Positions 14,701 through 21,984 of a stretch of DNA of 31,028 bases are shown here, one piece after another. Both the position numbers and the translations under genes were made by a program. The first letter of the stretch is position 1. Each line of letters begins with the position of its first letter. Under the pieces are notes generated by a model. That model was not told the origin of the DNA and made no database searches. It saw only the letters and a program-made list of their open reading frames with translations. The stretch lies in assembly GCA_024695285.1 (NCBI GenBank), contig JAILIM010000020.1, positions 1 to 31,028 of the forward strand, written 5' to 3'. This stretch comes from Bacteroidales bacterium (GTDB lineage: Bacteria > Bacteroidota > Bacteroidia > Bacteroidales > UBA932).

Positions 14701-15064
14701 GAAGTCGCACAAGGGCCAGTACGCTGAGGCTTATGCGGTCTATTCCCCCTGGGTGCACCGCTTCGACTTCGCCTACAAGCACGACTTCAAGATCAATATC
14801 GGCAAGACCAGTCACATACTGCAGCTCTCTGCCGACCTGAAGAACGTCGCCAACCTGTTCAACAACAGCTGGGGCGTCTCCAAGTCGATGAATGCAAGCC
14901 TGAATTCCGGCCGTATCCTCAAATATGAAGGTGCAGATCCCGAAGGTTTCGCCACCTTCTCCACACCGTCCGCCGTCAGCGGCACAGTCGAGACCTGGAA
15001 ACCCGTTGTTTCCGTCGGCCAGTGCTGGTACGCTTCCGTCGGTATCAAGTATATGTTCAACTAA
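11756..15064 (+). CDS. Oar-like TonB-dependent outer-membrane receptor
   Basis: This 1102-aa protein has a signal peptide (ending AVSAYAQ) and a carboxypeptidase-regulatory-like beta domain at about 28-115 (GGKVTDAKGEAIPGATVV, then NAEGRYNINGM). A plug region follows with VDGANFNNNFGLSD, ALEELQVVISPYDVRQ and GGGVNAITKSGTN, then a long 22-strand-type barrel ending SVGIKYMFN. The GGGVNAITKSGTN segment and overall length resemble the Oar subfamily rather than SusC; no SusD-type partner is adjacent. It should import a large or structured ligand using TonB energy. I start at MKKTF because the signal peptide begins there. It is followed after 15 nt by a BACON/OB-fold lipoprotein, the likely surface ligand-binding partner. 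Confidence 0.9.
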   Translation: MKKTFKAMLLSLAAMFLAVSAYAQVTTASLGGKVTDAKGEAIPGATVVAVHTPSGSQYYGLTNAEGRYNINGMRSGGPYSVEISCLGYRKVNYTDVTLQLAEVFSLDASLTDDAEMLSEAVVISTASSKFPTEKTGAATNISNREMMGMPTVNRQLTDITRLSPYGGNGMSFAGTDGRTANFTVDGANFNNNFGLSDKLPGGGNPISIDALEELQVVISPYDVRQANFKGGGVNAITKSGTNTLKGTAYVYHRNENMRGSTIFGTDIPTARETDRNTTYGMTLGGPIVKNKLFFFVNFEYSKTPSVAVRWRARADESVTPSEALNISYTTVGDLERVKNYVESKYGYKTGSYTDFPADENNLKALARLDWNISDKHHLSLRYTFTNNLIWNGPNASSMDGGTRSPYARTSLYSMSFANSMYSMNNRAHSAAIDLNSQISNNLSNQLLVTFSLLPDVRGTNSTDFPFIDIQDGTGNNVQYMSLGYELFTWNNAVNNTVGTIKDDITWYTGNHKVTAGVSYEYQLADNQYMRNGTGYYRYASVNDFLNGAVPEVVALTYGYIKDGSNTPEFAPAARVQFHKPSLYVQDEWAATDRLKVTAGVRFDGLLFDNKDLMTNAAIKAINYYPKTYGYTEQHIDTGVWPTATVTVSPRVGFTWDVLGNKSLKVRGGTGLFAGRIPLVFFTNMPTNGGLVQYRAALNAKSKLNGELIDMNQFAGGVLTREQLYNKLISMGFPSKATPESGTVPSSVAAVDPKFRMPQEWKTSLAIDYSFPTSFPFTISAEGIFNKTVNDVTMSDWSMKPVESFATFNGADNRPIYPSSFRNATKAFVLSNTSLGYGWSGTFSVKMQPIPELSFYAAYTHLARYEVTGLPGSDAESAFTYVPTVKGPNNIPLHSSQYVTPDRVIASLTHSDHSGNHFSLIYEAWRGGYNYSYMLANDMNGDGYQYDALYIPTDSQVANKEFRFVSDDDAQRFMAFVNNDPYLKSHKGQYAEAYAVYSPWVHRFDFAYKHDFKINIGKTSHILQLSADLKNVANLFNNSWGVSKSMNASLNSGRILKYEGADPEGFATFSTPSAVSGTVETWKPVVSVGQCWYASVGIKYMFN

Positions 15065-15079
15065 CAGAAGCCAGGCAAT

Positions 15080-16984
15080 ATGAAACTGAAATATTTATTC
15101 ATCGCCCTCGCCTCTTCCCTGTTTATGTTCGCGGCTTGCGAAAAGGAAGAAGCCACTTCTCTGGACAGCATCAAGCTGGACAAGACCTACCTGTCCATTC
15201 CTGCAGGCGGCGGTCAGGCCACTTTGACGATTGACGCCAAGGCAGCCTGGTCTTTCGCCAACGACATCTCTCTCGGTAAAGACTCCGAATCAAAGACCAT
15301 CTACGGCCAGCTTCCCGCGTGGCTGACTGCCAGCACCCTTTCCGGAGGCGCGGGCAAGACTACCGTGACCTTCAGCGCCGAAGCAATAGACGGCGGCCGC
15401 GAGCAGGAGCTCCATATCCTTGTCGGAGACGGAGACATCAGGACCACGCAGTACGTCATCGTGCGCCAGGGCTCACTGGAGGCTGTCAAGGCGACCTGCG
15501 CCGAAGTTCTCGCAGGAACTGACGGCAAGACCTTCACCACCTCCGGCGTCTGCACCTCCATCGCCAACACCAACTATGGCAACTGGTACCTCAACGACGG
15601 CACCGGCGAAGTCTATATCTACGGCACCGTCGATGCTACCGGCAGCTACAACTGGAACAGTTTCGGCATCGAGGTTGGTGACGTCGTCACCGTCCAGGGT
15701 CCTAAGACCACTTATAACGGCACCGTCGAACTTGTCGACGTGTCCGTGATAAAGGTTGTCAAGTCCCTCCTCAAACTCGACATCGACAGTTTCGTGGCCG
15801 ACAAAGCCGGCGACGAGCTCTCTGTCAAGGCGGCCTACAAGGGCAACGGCGTCCTGGTGAATCCTGCTGATGAGTGGATCGTCCTCAAGTCTATGGATTC
15901 AATCAAGGGTGTTCCCACCAAGATAGAGCCCAACCCTGCAGACACTGCAATAGTGAAGTTCCGTATCCTGCCCAACGAAGGTGCGGCCCGCAAGAGCAGC
16001 ATCGTGTTCACCAGCAGCACTTCTTCCGTCACCGTGGCCGTAGACCAGGCCGGTCTTGACCTGACCGTATCTGAGGTTGTCGCTGCGGAGAAGGGCGATA
16101 TGGTCACCACTAAGCCTTCCCTCGTCGTCGCGAAGACCACCAAGGGCTTCGTCATCTCCGACGGTGCCAAGGCCGTGTATGTGTATGACAGCGGTGCGAA
16201 TGCCAATGTCAAGATCGGCGACAATGTCGTCGTGAAGGGCAGCAAGACCGTCTACAACGGCGTGCCCGAGGTCGAGAAGGTGTCTGAAGTGACCGTGGAA
16301 TCCAGCGGCAACGCCGTCACTTACCCCAACCCCAAGTATGTGACCGACTATGCCCCTGACTACAAGGCTGACGAAGCTGAGTACATCACCATCTGCGGCA
16401 AGCTTGCCGTGTCCGGCAACTACCTGAACGTGACGCTGGAAGGCATCGACGCCAGCTCCAAGCAGGGCAGCATCGTCTATCCGGTCGACGACCTGAATGC
16501 CAAGGGCTTTGACGGCAAGAACATCCAGATCACCGGCTACTTCAACGGCTGGTCCGGAGGCAACAAGTATCTCAATGTCATTGCCACTTCCATCGTCGAA
16601 TACACTCCCGGCGCAAAGGGTACTTACACCAACCCCTACACCCCTTCCGAAATTGCACCTCTTCTTGCAGGCTCAAAGATCGAAGGCTGTGTGTTCGTGT
16701 CCGGAAAGGTATCCAAGATAGCCAGCCAGTTCTCCTCGAACTACGGCAACGCCCAGTTCTGGATTTCCGACGACGGCGCTTTCAAGAACGATCCTGTCCA
16801 GGATTTCGAGGCCTACAACGTGTGGTACCTCGGCAACAGGCGCTGGGTTGAAGGCGACCAGACGGTCAAGGAGGGTGACGCTGTCCTTATCTATGGCGAA
16901 GTGACATACTACGCCAAGAACAAAGTCGCTGAGACCAATGGCAAGAGGGCATACCTCCACACCCTCAACGGCGTGGCGAAATAA
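15080..16984 (+). CDS. Multi-module BACON/OB-fold surface lipoprotein
   Basis: This 634-aa lipoprotein has its lipid Cys at 20 (FMFAAC). About residues 28-131 form a BACON-like beta domain (LDKTYLSIPAGGGQATLTID to VIVRQG). OB-fold-like modules follow at about 136-228 (GNWYLNDGTGEVYIYGTV), 332-408 (KGFVISDGAKAVYVYD), 430-508 (ITICGKLAVSGNYLNVTLEG) and 512-630 (VSGKVSKI, FWISDDG, WYLGNRRWVEGD). A second BACON-like segment lies at about 232-325. OB folds usually bind nucleic acids or oligosaccharides. Given the nuclease genes downstream, I infer nucleic-acid or nucleotide capture at the cell surface. The last module is clearly homologous to two modules in the 818-aa protein encoded next. It is probably co-transcribed with the TonB receptor and ends at a strong terminator. 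Confidence 0.75.
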   Translation: MKLKYLFIALASSLFMFAACEKEEATSLDSIKLDKTYLSIPAGGGQATLTIDAKAAWSFANDISLGKDSESKTIYGQLPAWLTASTLSGGAGKTTVTFSAEAIDGGREQELHILVGDGDIRTTQYVIVRQGSLEAVKATCAEVLAGTDGKTFTTSGVCTSIANTNYGNWYLNDGTGEVYIYGTVDATGSYNWNSFGIEVGDVVTVQGPKTTYNGTVELVDVSVIKVVKSLLKLDIDSFVADKAGDELSVKAAYKGNGVLVNPADEWIVLKSMDSIKGVPTKIEPNPADTAIVKFRILPNEGAARKSSIVFTSSTSSVTVAVDQAGLDLTVSEVVAAEKGDMVTTKPSLVVAKTTKGFVISDGAKAVYVYDSGANANVKIGDNVVVKGSKTVYNGVPEVEKVSEVTVESSGNAVTYPNPKYVTDYAPDYKADEAEYITICGKLAVSGNYLNVTLEGIDASSKQGSIVYPVDDLNAKGFDGKNIQITGYFNGWSGGNKYLNVIATSIVEYTPGAKGTYTNPYTPSEIAPLLAGSKIEGCVFVSGKVSKIASQFSSNYGNAQFWISDDGAFKNDPVQDFEAYNVWYLGNRRWVEGDQTVKEGDAVLIYGEVTYYAKNKVAETNGKRAYLHTLNGVAK

Positions 16985-17009
16985 TTTGTAATCGTCGTAT
17001 AGCTTAGAG

Positions 17010-17124
17010 AGGCTGACTAAATAGATTCTTCGGCAGCTTGCACCTGCCTCAGAATGACAACCAGGTATCAAAGGACCTGTCATTCTGAACGAAGTGAAGA
17101 ATCTATTTAGTCAGCCTTTTTTTT
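17010..17124 (+). terminator. Long REP/MITE-like palindrome acting as a terminator
   Basis: A perfect 22-bp inverted repeat (17010-17031 and 17096-17117) encloses a second perfect 10-bp inverted repeat, CAGAATGACA (17050-17059) and TGTCATTCTG (17078-17087). A run of eight T follows (17117-17124). The stem plus T-run should stop transcription from the first TonB operon. Each half has the form AGATTCTTC, variable part, CAGAATGAC, which resembles an interspersed palindromic repeat I have seen in many Bacteroidota and other genomes (TCATTCTGA, GCGAAG-like, GAATCT). It may therefore be a mobile repeat co-opted as a terminator. Confidence 0.8.
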
Positions 17125-17132
17125 ATTGTGTT

Positions 17133-17164
17133 GTTGGAGTTTAGGCAAAAAAAAATTATCTTTG
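17133..17164 (+). promoter_or_regulatory. Promoter of the nuclease/TonB operon
   Basis: GTTG (17133-17136), 20 nt, then TATCTTTG (17157-17164): a perfect -7 with a -33 one base off, starting only 9 nt after the terminator T-run and 42 nt before the ATG at 17206. It makes the genes from 17206 a separate transcription unit. Confidence 0.65.
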
Positions 17165-17205
17165 AAAACTAATCAAGAGATAATTAATTCTAATAACGCG
17201 CTATT

Positions 17206-19662
17206 ATGAAATTCAAAGTTTTACTTGTCGCTTTCCTTGCCGCAGCAGTGTCTTTTGCCGCCTGCAATAAGGAGGAGGAACTTGGGTCTCCCAGGATTAC
17301 CGTAGATCCGACCGAACTCAGCTTCGGGCAGGGTGAGGGTTCCCAGAACGTCAACCTCGTCAGCACCCGCCAGTGGCTCGTCAAGAGCCAGCCCGACTGG
17401 GTGGCCCTGAACCCCACTTCAGGTGCGGCTTCCACCAAGACCCAGGTGGTCTCCGTGTCCGTCGCGGCCAACAGCGGCTATGACAGGACCGGTGAACTCG
17501 TTCTCACCAACGGCTTCGCCGACGCTGCAATCCAGATCAGCCAGTCCGGTGCGGCCGGCGAGCTCAAGAAGGGCTCCGGCACGAAGGCTGATCCCTACAC
17601 CGTCGCGGGTGTCGTGGCTTATGTCAAGTCCCTCGGCAACGACGTGAACAGTCCCGAAAAGGTATATGTGAAGGGTATAGTATCCAAGATTGAAAAAGAC
17701 GCCGACACCTACACGGGCAGCGGCACCTTCGGCAACGCCACCTTCTATATTTCCGACGACGGCACCACGGAGGGTGACCAGTTCTATTGCTACCGTATCC
17801 TTTATCTCGGCAACCGCAAGTTCAAGTCCGGCGACACCGACATCAAGGTGGGCAACAACGTGGTTATTCTCGGTAATGTGGTTTACTTCAAGGGCAACAC
17901 CCCCGAGACCGCCCAGGGCACGGCATTCCTCTTCTCGCTCGAAGGCAAGGACGAGGGCGACGGATCCGTCAATGCCGGCACTCCTTCCGGTACGGGCACG
18001 AAGGACGATCCGTTCAACGTGGCAGCCGCTTACGAAGCCGTCAAGAACCTGAAATGGAACAGCACGACCGACTACCAGAAAGTAGGCCCTTACTACGTCA
18101 AGGGCAAGGTTTCCACAATCGACCAGGACTACACCTACAACATCTCCGATGGCCGCACCTACGGCAACGCCCGCTTCAACATCTCCGAAGACGGTTCCGA
18201 GTCCGCGGCACAGTTCACCCTCTACAACCTCAACTACCTGGGCGACACCAAGTTCACCCAGGGCAAGAAAGATATCAAGAAGGGTGACGACGTCGTCATC
18301 TGCGCCGAACTGATGAACTACCGCAACAACACTCCGGAGAACGCCGGCGGCTACCTCTACTCCCTCAACGGCGACACCGGCAGTTCGACTCCTTCTTCTT
18401 CCGTGACAGGCACCATCACCGAGACCATCGCAGTTGAAGACGGCAGCGGAGTCGTCGTTCCCGAGGCCATCGTGGCCGCCCTCTCTTCCCAGGGCTTCAT
18501 CGCCACCGACGGCAAGAACAACGTGTATGTGTACCTGAGGGCCGAGCCTGCCGTCAAGATAGGCGACAAGGTGAAGATCGAAGGCACCAAGACCACCTAC
18601 TACGGCCTGCCCGAGTTCACCAACCCGACCGCGACCGTGCTTGCAAGCGGCGTCGAGGTACCCCGCACCGAACTGAAGGACATCACATCGACGATCGATG
18701 CCTACAATGCCTCCGTCGCTGAATTCATCTGCGTGACCGGCAAACTCGTCGAAGACGGCAACTTTTTCAACGTCGAAGTGCCCGGAGCAGCCCGCAAGGC
18801 CACCCCTTCCAGCCTGCACTCTTCCATCAGCCCCAAGTCCCTTGTGGGCCAGCAGGTCACCATGACCGGCTACTTCAACACCATCCACTCCGGCAAGAAC
18901 CTGGTCCAGATCGTCGTGACGTCCATCACACCCGCCGATCCCAACGCCAAGTACTGCAGCGTGGATCCTGCTTCGATCAACGTGAAGGCTGACGCCACTT
19001 CCGCAAGCTTCAAGATCATGGCCAATGCCGCCTGGACCGCCGTTTCCGACAATGCGGCCTTCACCGTGGAGCCTGCTTCCGGCAGTGCAGACGCAACCGT
19101 GGCCGTGAAGTTCTCCGCCAATGAAGGCGATGCCGCCAGGGTGGCCAACATCAAGGTTTCCTGCCCCGACGCAGGATTCGAAGGCACGGTGGTCGTGACC
19201 CAGGCCAAGCCGTCCAGCGGCGATGCCATGACTCTCAGCATCGACTTCACGAAGGAGATGGCCGATCTGCCTCAGGCAAGCGCCAACGGCATCACCGACG
19301 GCACCTATACCTGGGAAGGCCAAACCTTCATCCTCCATGCGGCGGACAAGTTCTACCAGGCCAAGAGCAACGACAACTTCTACCTGCTCATCGGCAAGAC
19401 GAACTCCTACATCCAGTTCCCGGCAATTGCCGGCAAGGCCTTGACAAAGGTCAAGTTCCTGACAGGTGCAGGCGCTTCAACGGCAGTTATAGAAGACATC
19501 GCCAAGGCCGACGGCACCCGCCTGAACATCAACACCAAGGCCCTCGACAAGGGCAAGGAGTACGAATGGGAAGTTCCCGGCGAGCCCGGCGCGGCATACC
19601 GCATCATGGTGTGCAACGACAAGAACGCCCAGTTCCAGAACCTCACCCTCGTCTACGAATAG
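17206..19662 (+). CDS. Large BACON/OB-fold surface lipoprotein, first gene of the nuclease operon
   Basis: This 818-aa lipoprotein (Cys20 in SFAAC) has BACON-like domains at about 30-115 (ITVDPTELSFGQGEGSQNVN, to IQISQSG) and about 583-667. Two highly similar OB-fold modules lie at about 123-247 and 261-390, each starting G(S/T)GTKxDPxxVA and containing YVKGxVS, the ISDDG/ISEDG turn, YLGxxKF and a GDxVVI-like strand. Two diverged OB-like modules lie at about 400-480 and 500-575. A C-terminal beta domain at about 675-818 (YTWEGQTFILHA, SYIQFPAIAGKALTKVKF) is of a type often attached to Bacteroidota surface proteins. No catalytic motif is visible, so I read it as a ligand-capturing scaffold. 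The endonuclease gene starts 9 nt after its stop. Confidence 0.75.
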   Translation: MKFKVLLVAFLAAAVSFAACNKEEELGSPRITVDPTELSFGQGEGSQNVNLVSTRQWLVKSQPDWVALNPTSGAASTKTQVVSVSVAANSGYDRTGELVLTNGFADAAIQISQSGAAGELKKGSGTKADPYTVAGVVAYVKSLGNDVNSPEKVYVKGIVSKIEKDADTYTGSGTFGNATFYISDDGTTEGDQFYCYRILYLGNRKFKSGDTDIKVGNNVVILGNVVYFKGNTPETAQGTAFLFSLEGKDEGDGSVNAGTPSGTGTKDDPFNVAAAYEAVKNLKWNSTTDYQKVGPYYVKGKVSTIDQDYTYNISDGRTYGNARFNISEDGSESAAQFTLYNLNYLGDTKFTQGKKDIKKGDDVVICAELMNYRNNTPENAGGYLYSLNGDTGSSTPSSSVTGTITETIAVEDGSGVVVPEAIVAALSSQGFIATDGKNNVYVYLRAEPAVKIGDKVKIEGTKTTYYGLPEFTNPTATVLASGVEVPRTELKDITSTIDAYNASVAEFICVTGKLVEDGNFFNVEVPGAARKATPSSLHSSISPKSLVGQQVTMTGYFNTIHSGKNLVQIVVTSITPADPNAKYCSVDPASINVKADATSASFKIMANAAWTAVSDNAAFTVEPASGSADATVAVKFSANEGDAARVANIKVSCPDAGFEGTVVVTQAKPSSGDAMTLSIDFTKEMADLPQASANGITDGTYTWEGQTFILHAADKFYQAKSNDNFYLLIGKTNSYIQFPAIAGKALTKVKFLTGAGASTAVIEDIAKADGTRLNINTKALDKGKEYEWEVPGEPGAAYRIMVCNDKNAQFQNLTLVYE

Positions 19663-19671
19663 TCCCGGACA

Positions 19672-20865
19672 ATGCTGAAACGGATACATATTATTCCGGC
19701 ACTGCTCTCCCTGCTCTTCCTCGCGGCTGCATGTTATCCCGGGGAAGAGCCGGTAGTGGTGACCGCCTCAATCGAGCCCCGCAGCACCGAACTTGATGCC
19801 GAAGGCGGCACCATTTTCGTGAACGTGACGGCAGGCGGCTCATGGACCATAGTGCTGGAGTATCCGGAAGGCACGGGCGACTGGGCAACGGCGGATCCGT
19901 CTTCCGGCACGGGCTCGAAGGCTGACGTCCGCCTGCGCTTCGACCCCAACCCCGGCAGCGATTCCCGCAGCGTGACCATGATACTCAAGGCCGGTTCTGG
20001 GCCGTCTCCCAGGGCGACCGTGACTCAGAAAGGAAACGGTTCAGTACCTGGGGGAAACTTTGCCGGCAAGATTTCAGGCAAGGACACGGCAACTCCGCAT
20101 TGGCTTGAACTCCCTGCAACGAAGGAAAAGGACGGCCTGACTTTCTATGCCCACGACATGGATGGCGGCGAGTACATCGACGCCAAGACCAGCGGCGTCC
20201 GCAACTGGTCATTCTACTGGGATGCGCAGGAGCACCTTTCCCTCTGGGTGGCATATCCGCTGAACAACAAGCTTAAGGGCACAGGTAAGCGTTCCGAGGC
20301 GTGGGGCTTCGATCCCCTGATTCCTGAAGACGCCCAGCCGGATTTGCGAGAGCGCTCCTACGGTGGCGGCTGGACCCGCGGGCACCAGATTCCTTCCGCC
20401 GACCGTCTCACCTACAATGCCAACGTGTCCACGTTCTACGCCACCAACATGACTCCGCAGGAATATAATTTCAACGGCGAAATCTGGGCGGACCTGGAGA
20501 ACAGGGTGCGTGCCTACGCAGCCCTCTCGGACACGCTGTATGTGGTGACCGGTTGCCAGTACTCCCAATCCACCGATTACAGCGGCGGAAATTCCGGATT
20601 CTACGTGAAGATACCGACCCACTATTTCAAGGCGCTGCTTTTCAAGGGCGTGTCCACATACGCTCCCCGCGGATACATGGCCGCCGGATTCCTGCTGCCG
20701 CACGACATACAGATTTCCGGAGGCAACTATCTCGACTACATCCTTTCCATCGACGACCTGGAGAAGGCGACGGGCATCGATTTCTTCCCCAACCTGAAGG
20801 AAACCCTCAGCGCTTCCGCCGCTGATGCGATAGAGGCCGAGAAACCGTCGGCATGGTGGAAATAA
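19672..20865 (+). CDS. BACON-linked DNA/RNA non-specific endonuclease lipoprotein (NUC1/Endonuclease_NS)
   Basis: This 397-aa protein has a lipoprotein signal (Cys21 in LAAAC), a BACON-like domain at about 30-120 (EPRSTELDAEGGTIFVNVTA), and a beta-beta-alpha-metal nuclease domain at about 150-370. Catalytic residues fit the Serratia nuclease/EndoG family: TRGHQIPSADR with the general base His238, then ATNMTPQEYNFN with the Mg-binding Asn268, and Glu276 in WADLENRVR at the same 8-residue distance as in the Serratia enzyme. The usual Asp of DRGH is Thr here. It should cut single- and double-stranded DNA and RNA outside the inner membrane. It is tightly packed with the OB-fold scaffold and the EEP enzyme. 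Confidence 0.88.
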   Translation: MLKRIHIIPALLSLLFLAAACYPGEEPVVVTASIEPRSTELDAEGGTIFVNVTAGGSWTIVLEYPEGTGDWATADPSSGTGSKADVRLRFDPNPGSDSRSVTMILKAGSGPSPRATVTQKGNGSVPGGNFAGKISGKDTATPHWLELPATKEKDGLTFYAHDMDGGEYIDAKTSGVRNWSFYWDAQEHLSLWVAYPLNNKLKGTGKRSEAWGFDPLIPEDAQPDLRERSYGGGWTRGHQIPSADRLTYNANVSTFYATNMTPQEYNFNGEIWADLENRVRAYAALSDTLYVVTGCQYSQSTDYSGGNSGFYVKIPTHYFKALLFKGVSTYAPRGYMAAGFLLPHDIQISGGNYLDYILSIDDLEKATGIDFFPNLKETLSASAADAIEAEKPSAWWK

Positions 20866-20885
20866 CAAGATAACACTAATCCAAG

Positions 20886-21983
20886 ATGAACAGATACTTC
20901 AAAGCGCTGGCGCTCATCCTGTTGGTCGTGACGGGATGCGGCCCTGCCAAGCAGGCGGCCTCCACGGGCTCCGCCTACAAATCTTCCTATGTGATCGGGT
21001 TCTACAATCTTGAGAACCTGTTCGACACCTACCACGACGAGGGCAAGAACGACTACGAGTACCTGCCCGACGGTGCCAACCAGTGGACGGAGGCGAAGTA
21101 CACCAAGAAACTGGCCAACATGGCCCAGGTGATCGCCGCAATGAAAGAAGACAACGGTGCCTGGCATGCCGTCCTGGGTGTGTCCGAAATCGAGAACAGG
21201 CATGTCCTTGAGGACCTGGTCGCCGAGCCCGCCATCGCTCCTGCCAACTTTCAGATAGTCCATTACGACGGTCCCGACCGCCGAGGCGTGGACGTGGGCC
21301 TGCTCTACCGGCCTGAGATCTTCAAGCTCATCGCCACAGAAAGCATCCCCTTCACCTTCACGCCTTCCCGCATCGACTGGAGCCTCTGGACCCAGGAGGA
21401 AATGGATAATTTCAAGACACGTGACGTGCTCATGTGCCGCGGCACCATCGAGGACGAGATGTTCGCCATCTTCGTGACCCACCTTCCTTCCCGTTTGGGC
21501 GGCAAGGGCGCCGACCTGCGTCCCCGCGGGGCCGAGATTATCTACCAGCGCGCCATGGAACTTCAGAAGGAGTTCCCCGGTATCAAGATAGTCGTGATGG
21601 GTGATATGAACGACAATCCCACCGACGTGAGCATGACCGATTTCCTGCGCGGCATGGAGTTCAGGGAAGGAATGACCGATGAGGATTTCTTCGATCCCTT
21701 CCTCAGCATGATCAAGGCCGGATACGCCTCCCTCTACTATCAGGGCGGCAACAACATCTTCGACATCGTGATGGTCAACAACGCCCTGGCCAACGCTGCT
21801 CCCGGCAGCTTCGAGCTGATGCCCCTCGTGAAACAGACCTACTACGGACGCATCTTCACCAAGCCCTTCATGACCAACCAGAGCGGCCAGTACAAGGGCA
21901 CTCCTTTCCGCACCTTCTCGGGCGGTTCATTCGTCGGCGGCTACTCCGACCACTATCCCACGTACATCGTAATACGGAAATAA
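20886..21983 (+). CDS. Endonuclease/exonuclease/phosphatase (EEP) family lipoprotein
   Basis: This 365-aa protein has a lipoprotein signal (Cys18 in LVVTGC). EEP catalytic motifs are all present: YNLENLFD (Asn41), VSEIEN (Glu101), DGPDRRGVDVGLLYRP, FVTHLPSR (His199), GDMNDNP (Asp240, Asn242), and GGYSDHYP near the end (Asp-His pair). The family includes DNase I, exonuclease III, sphingomyelinases and inositol phosphatases. The neighbouring NUC1 enzyme favours a nuclease or phosphodiesterase role on the products of the first cut, but a phosphatase cannot be excluded. The next gene starts 1 nt after its stop, the tightest spacing in the operon, suggesting translational coupling with the receptor. 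Confidence 0.88.
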   Translation: MNRYFKALALILLVVTGCGPAKQAASTGSAYKSSYVIGFYNLENLFDTYHDEGKNDYEYLPDGANQWTEAKYTKKLANMAQVIAAMKEDNGAWHAVLGVSEIENRHVLEDLVAEPAIAPANFQIVHYDGPDRRGVDVGLLYRPEIFKLIATESIPFTFTPSRIDWSLWTQEEMDNFKTRDVLMCRGTIEDEMFAIFVTHLPSRLGGKGADLRPRGAEIIYQRAMELQKEFPGIKIVVMGDMNDNPTDVSMTDFLRGMEFREGMTDEDFFDPFLSMIKAGYASLYYQGGNNIFDIVMVNNALANAAPGSFELMPLVKQTYYGRIFTKPFMTNQSGQYKGTPFRTFSGGSFVGGYSDHYPTYIVIRK

Positions 21984-21984
21984 T

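Noticed and set aside
17419..19338. A 639-codon leftward open frame
   Set aside because: Antisense to the BACON/OB-fold lipoprotein; Gly/Val/His/Asp-rich shadow with no recognisable domain.
11756..19662. A SusC/SusD glycan-utilisation locus
   Set aside because: No SusD-like lipoprotein and no glycoside hydrolase is present; the receptors look Oar-like, and the enzymes are nucleases and a peptidase. BACON domains alone do not prove glycan binding.
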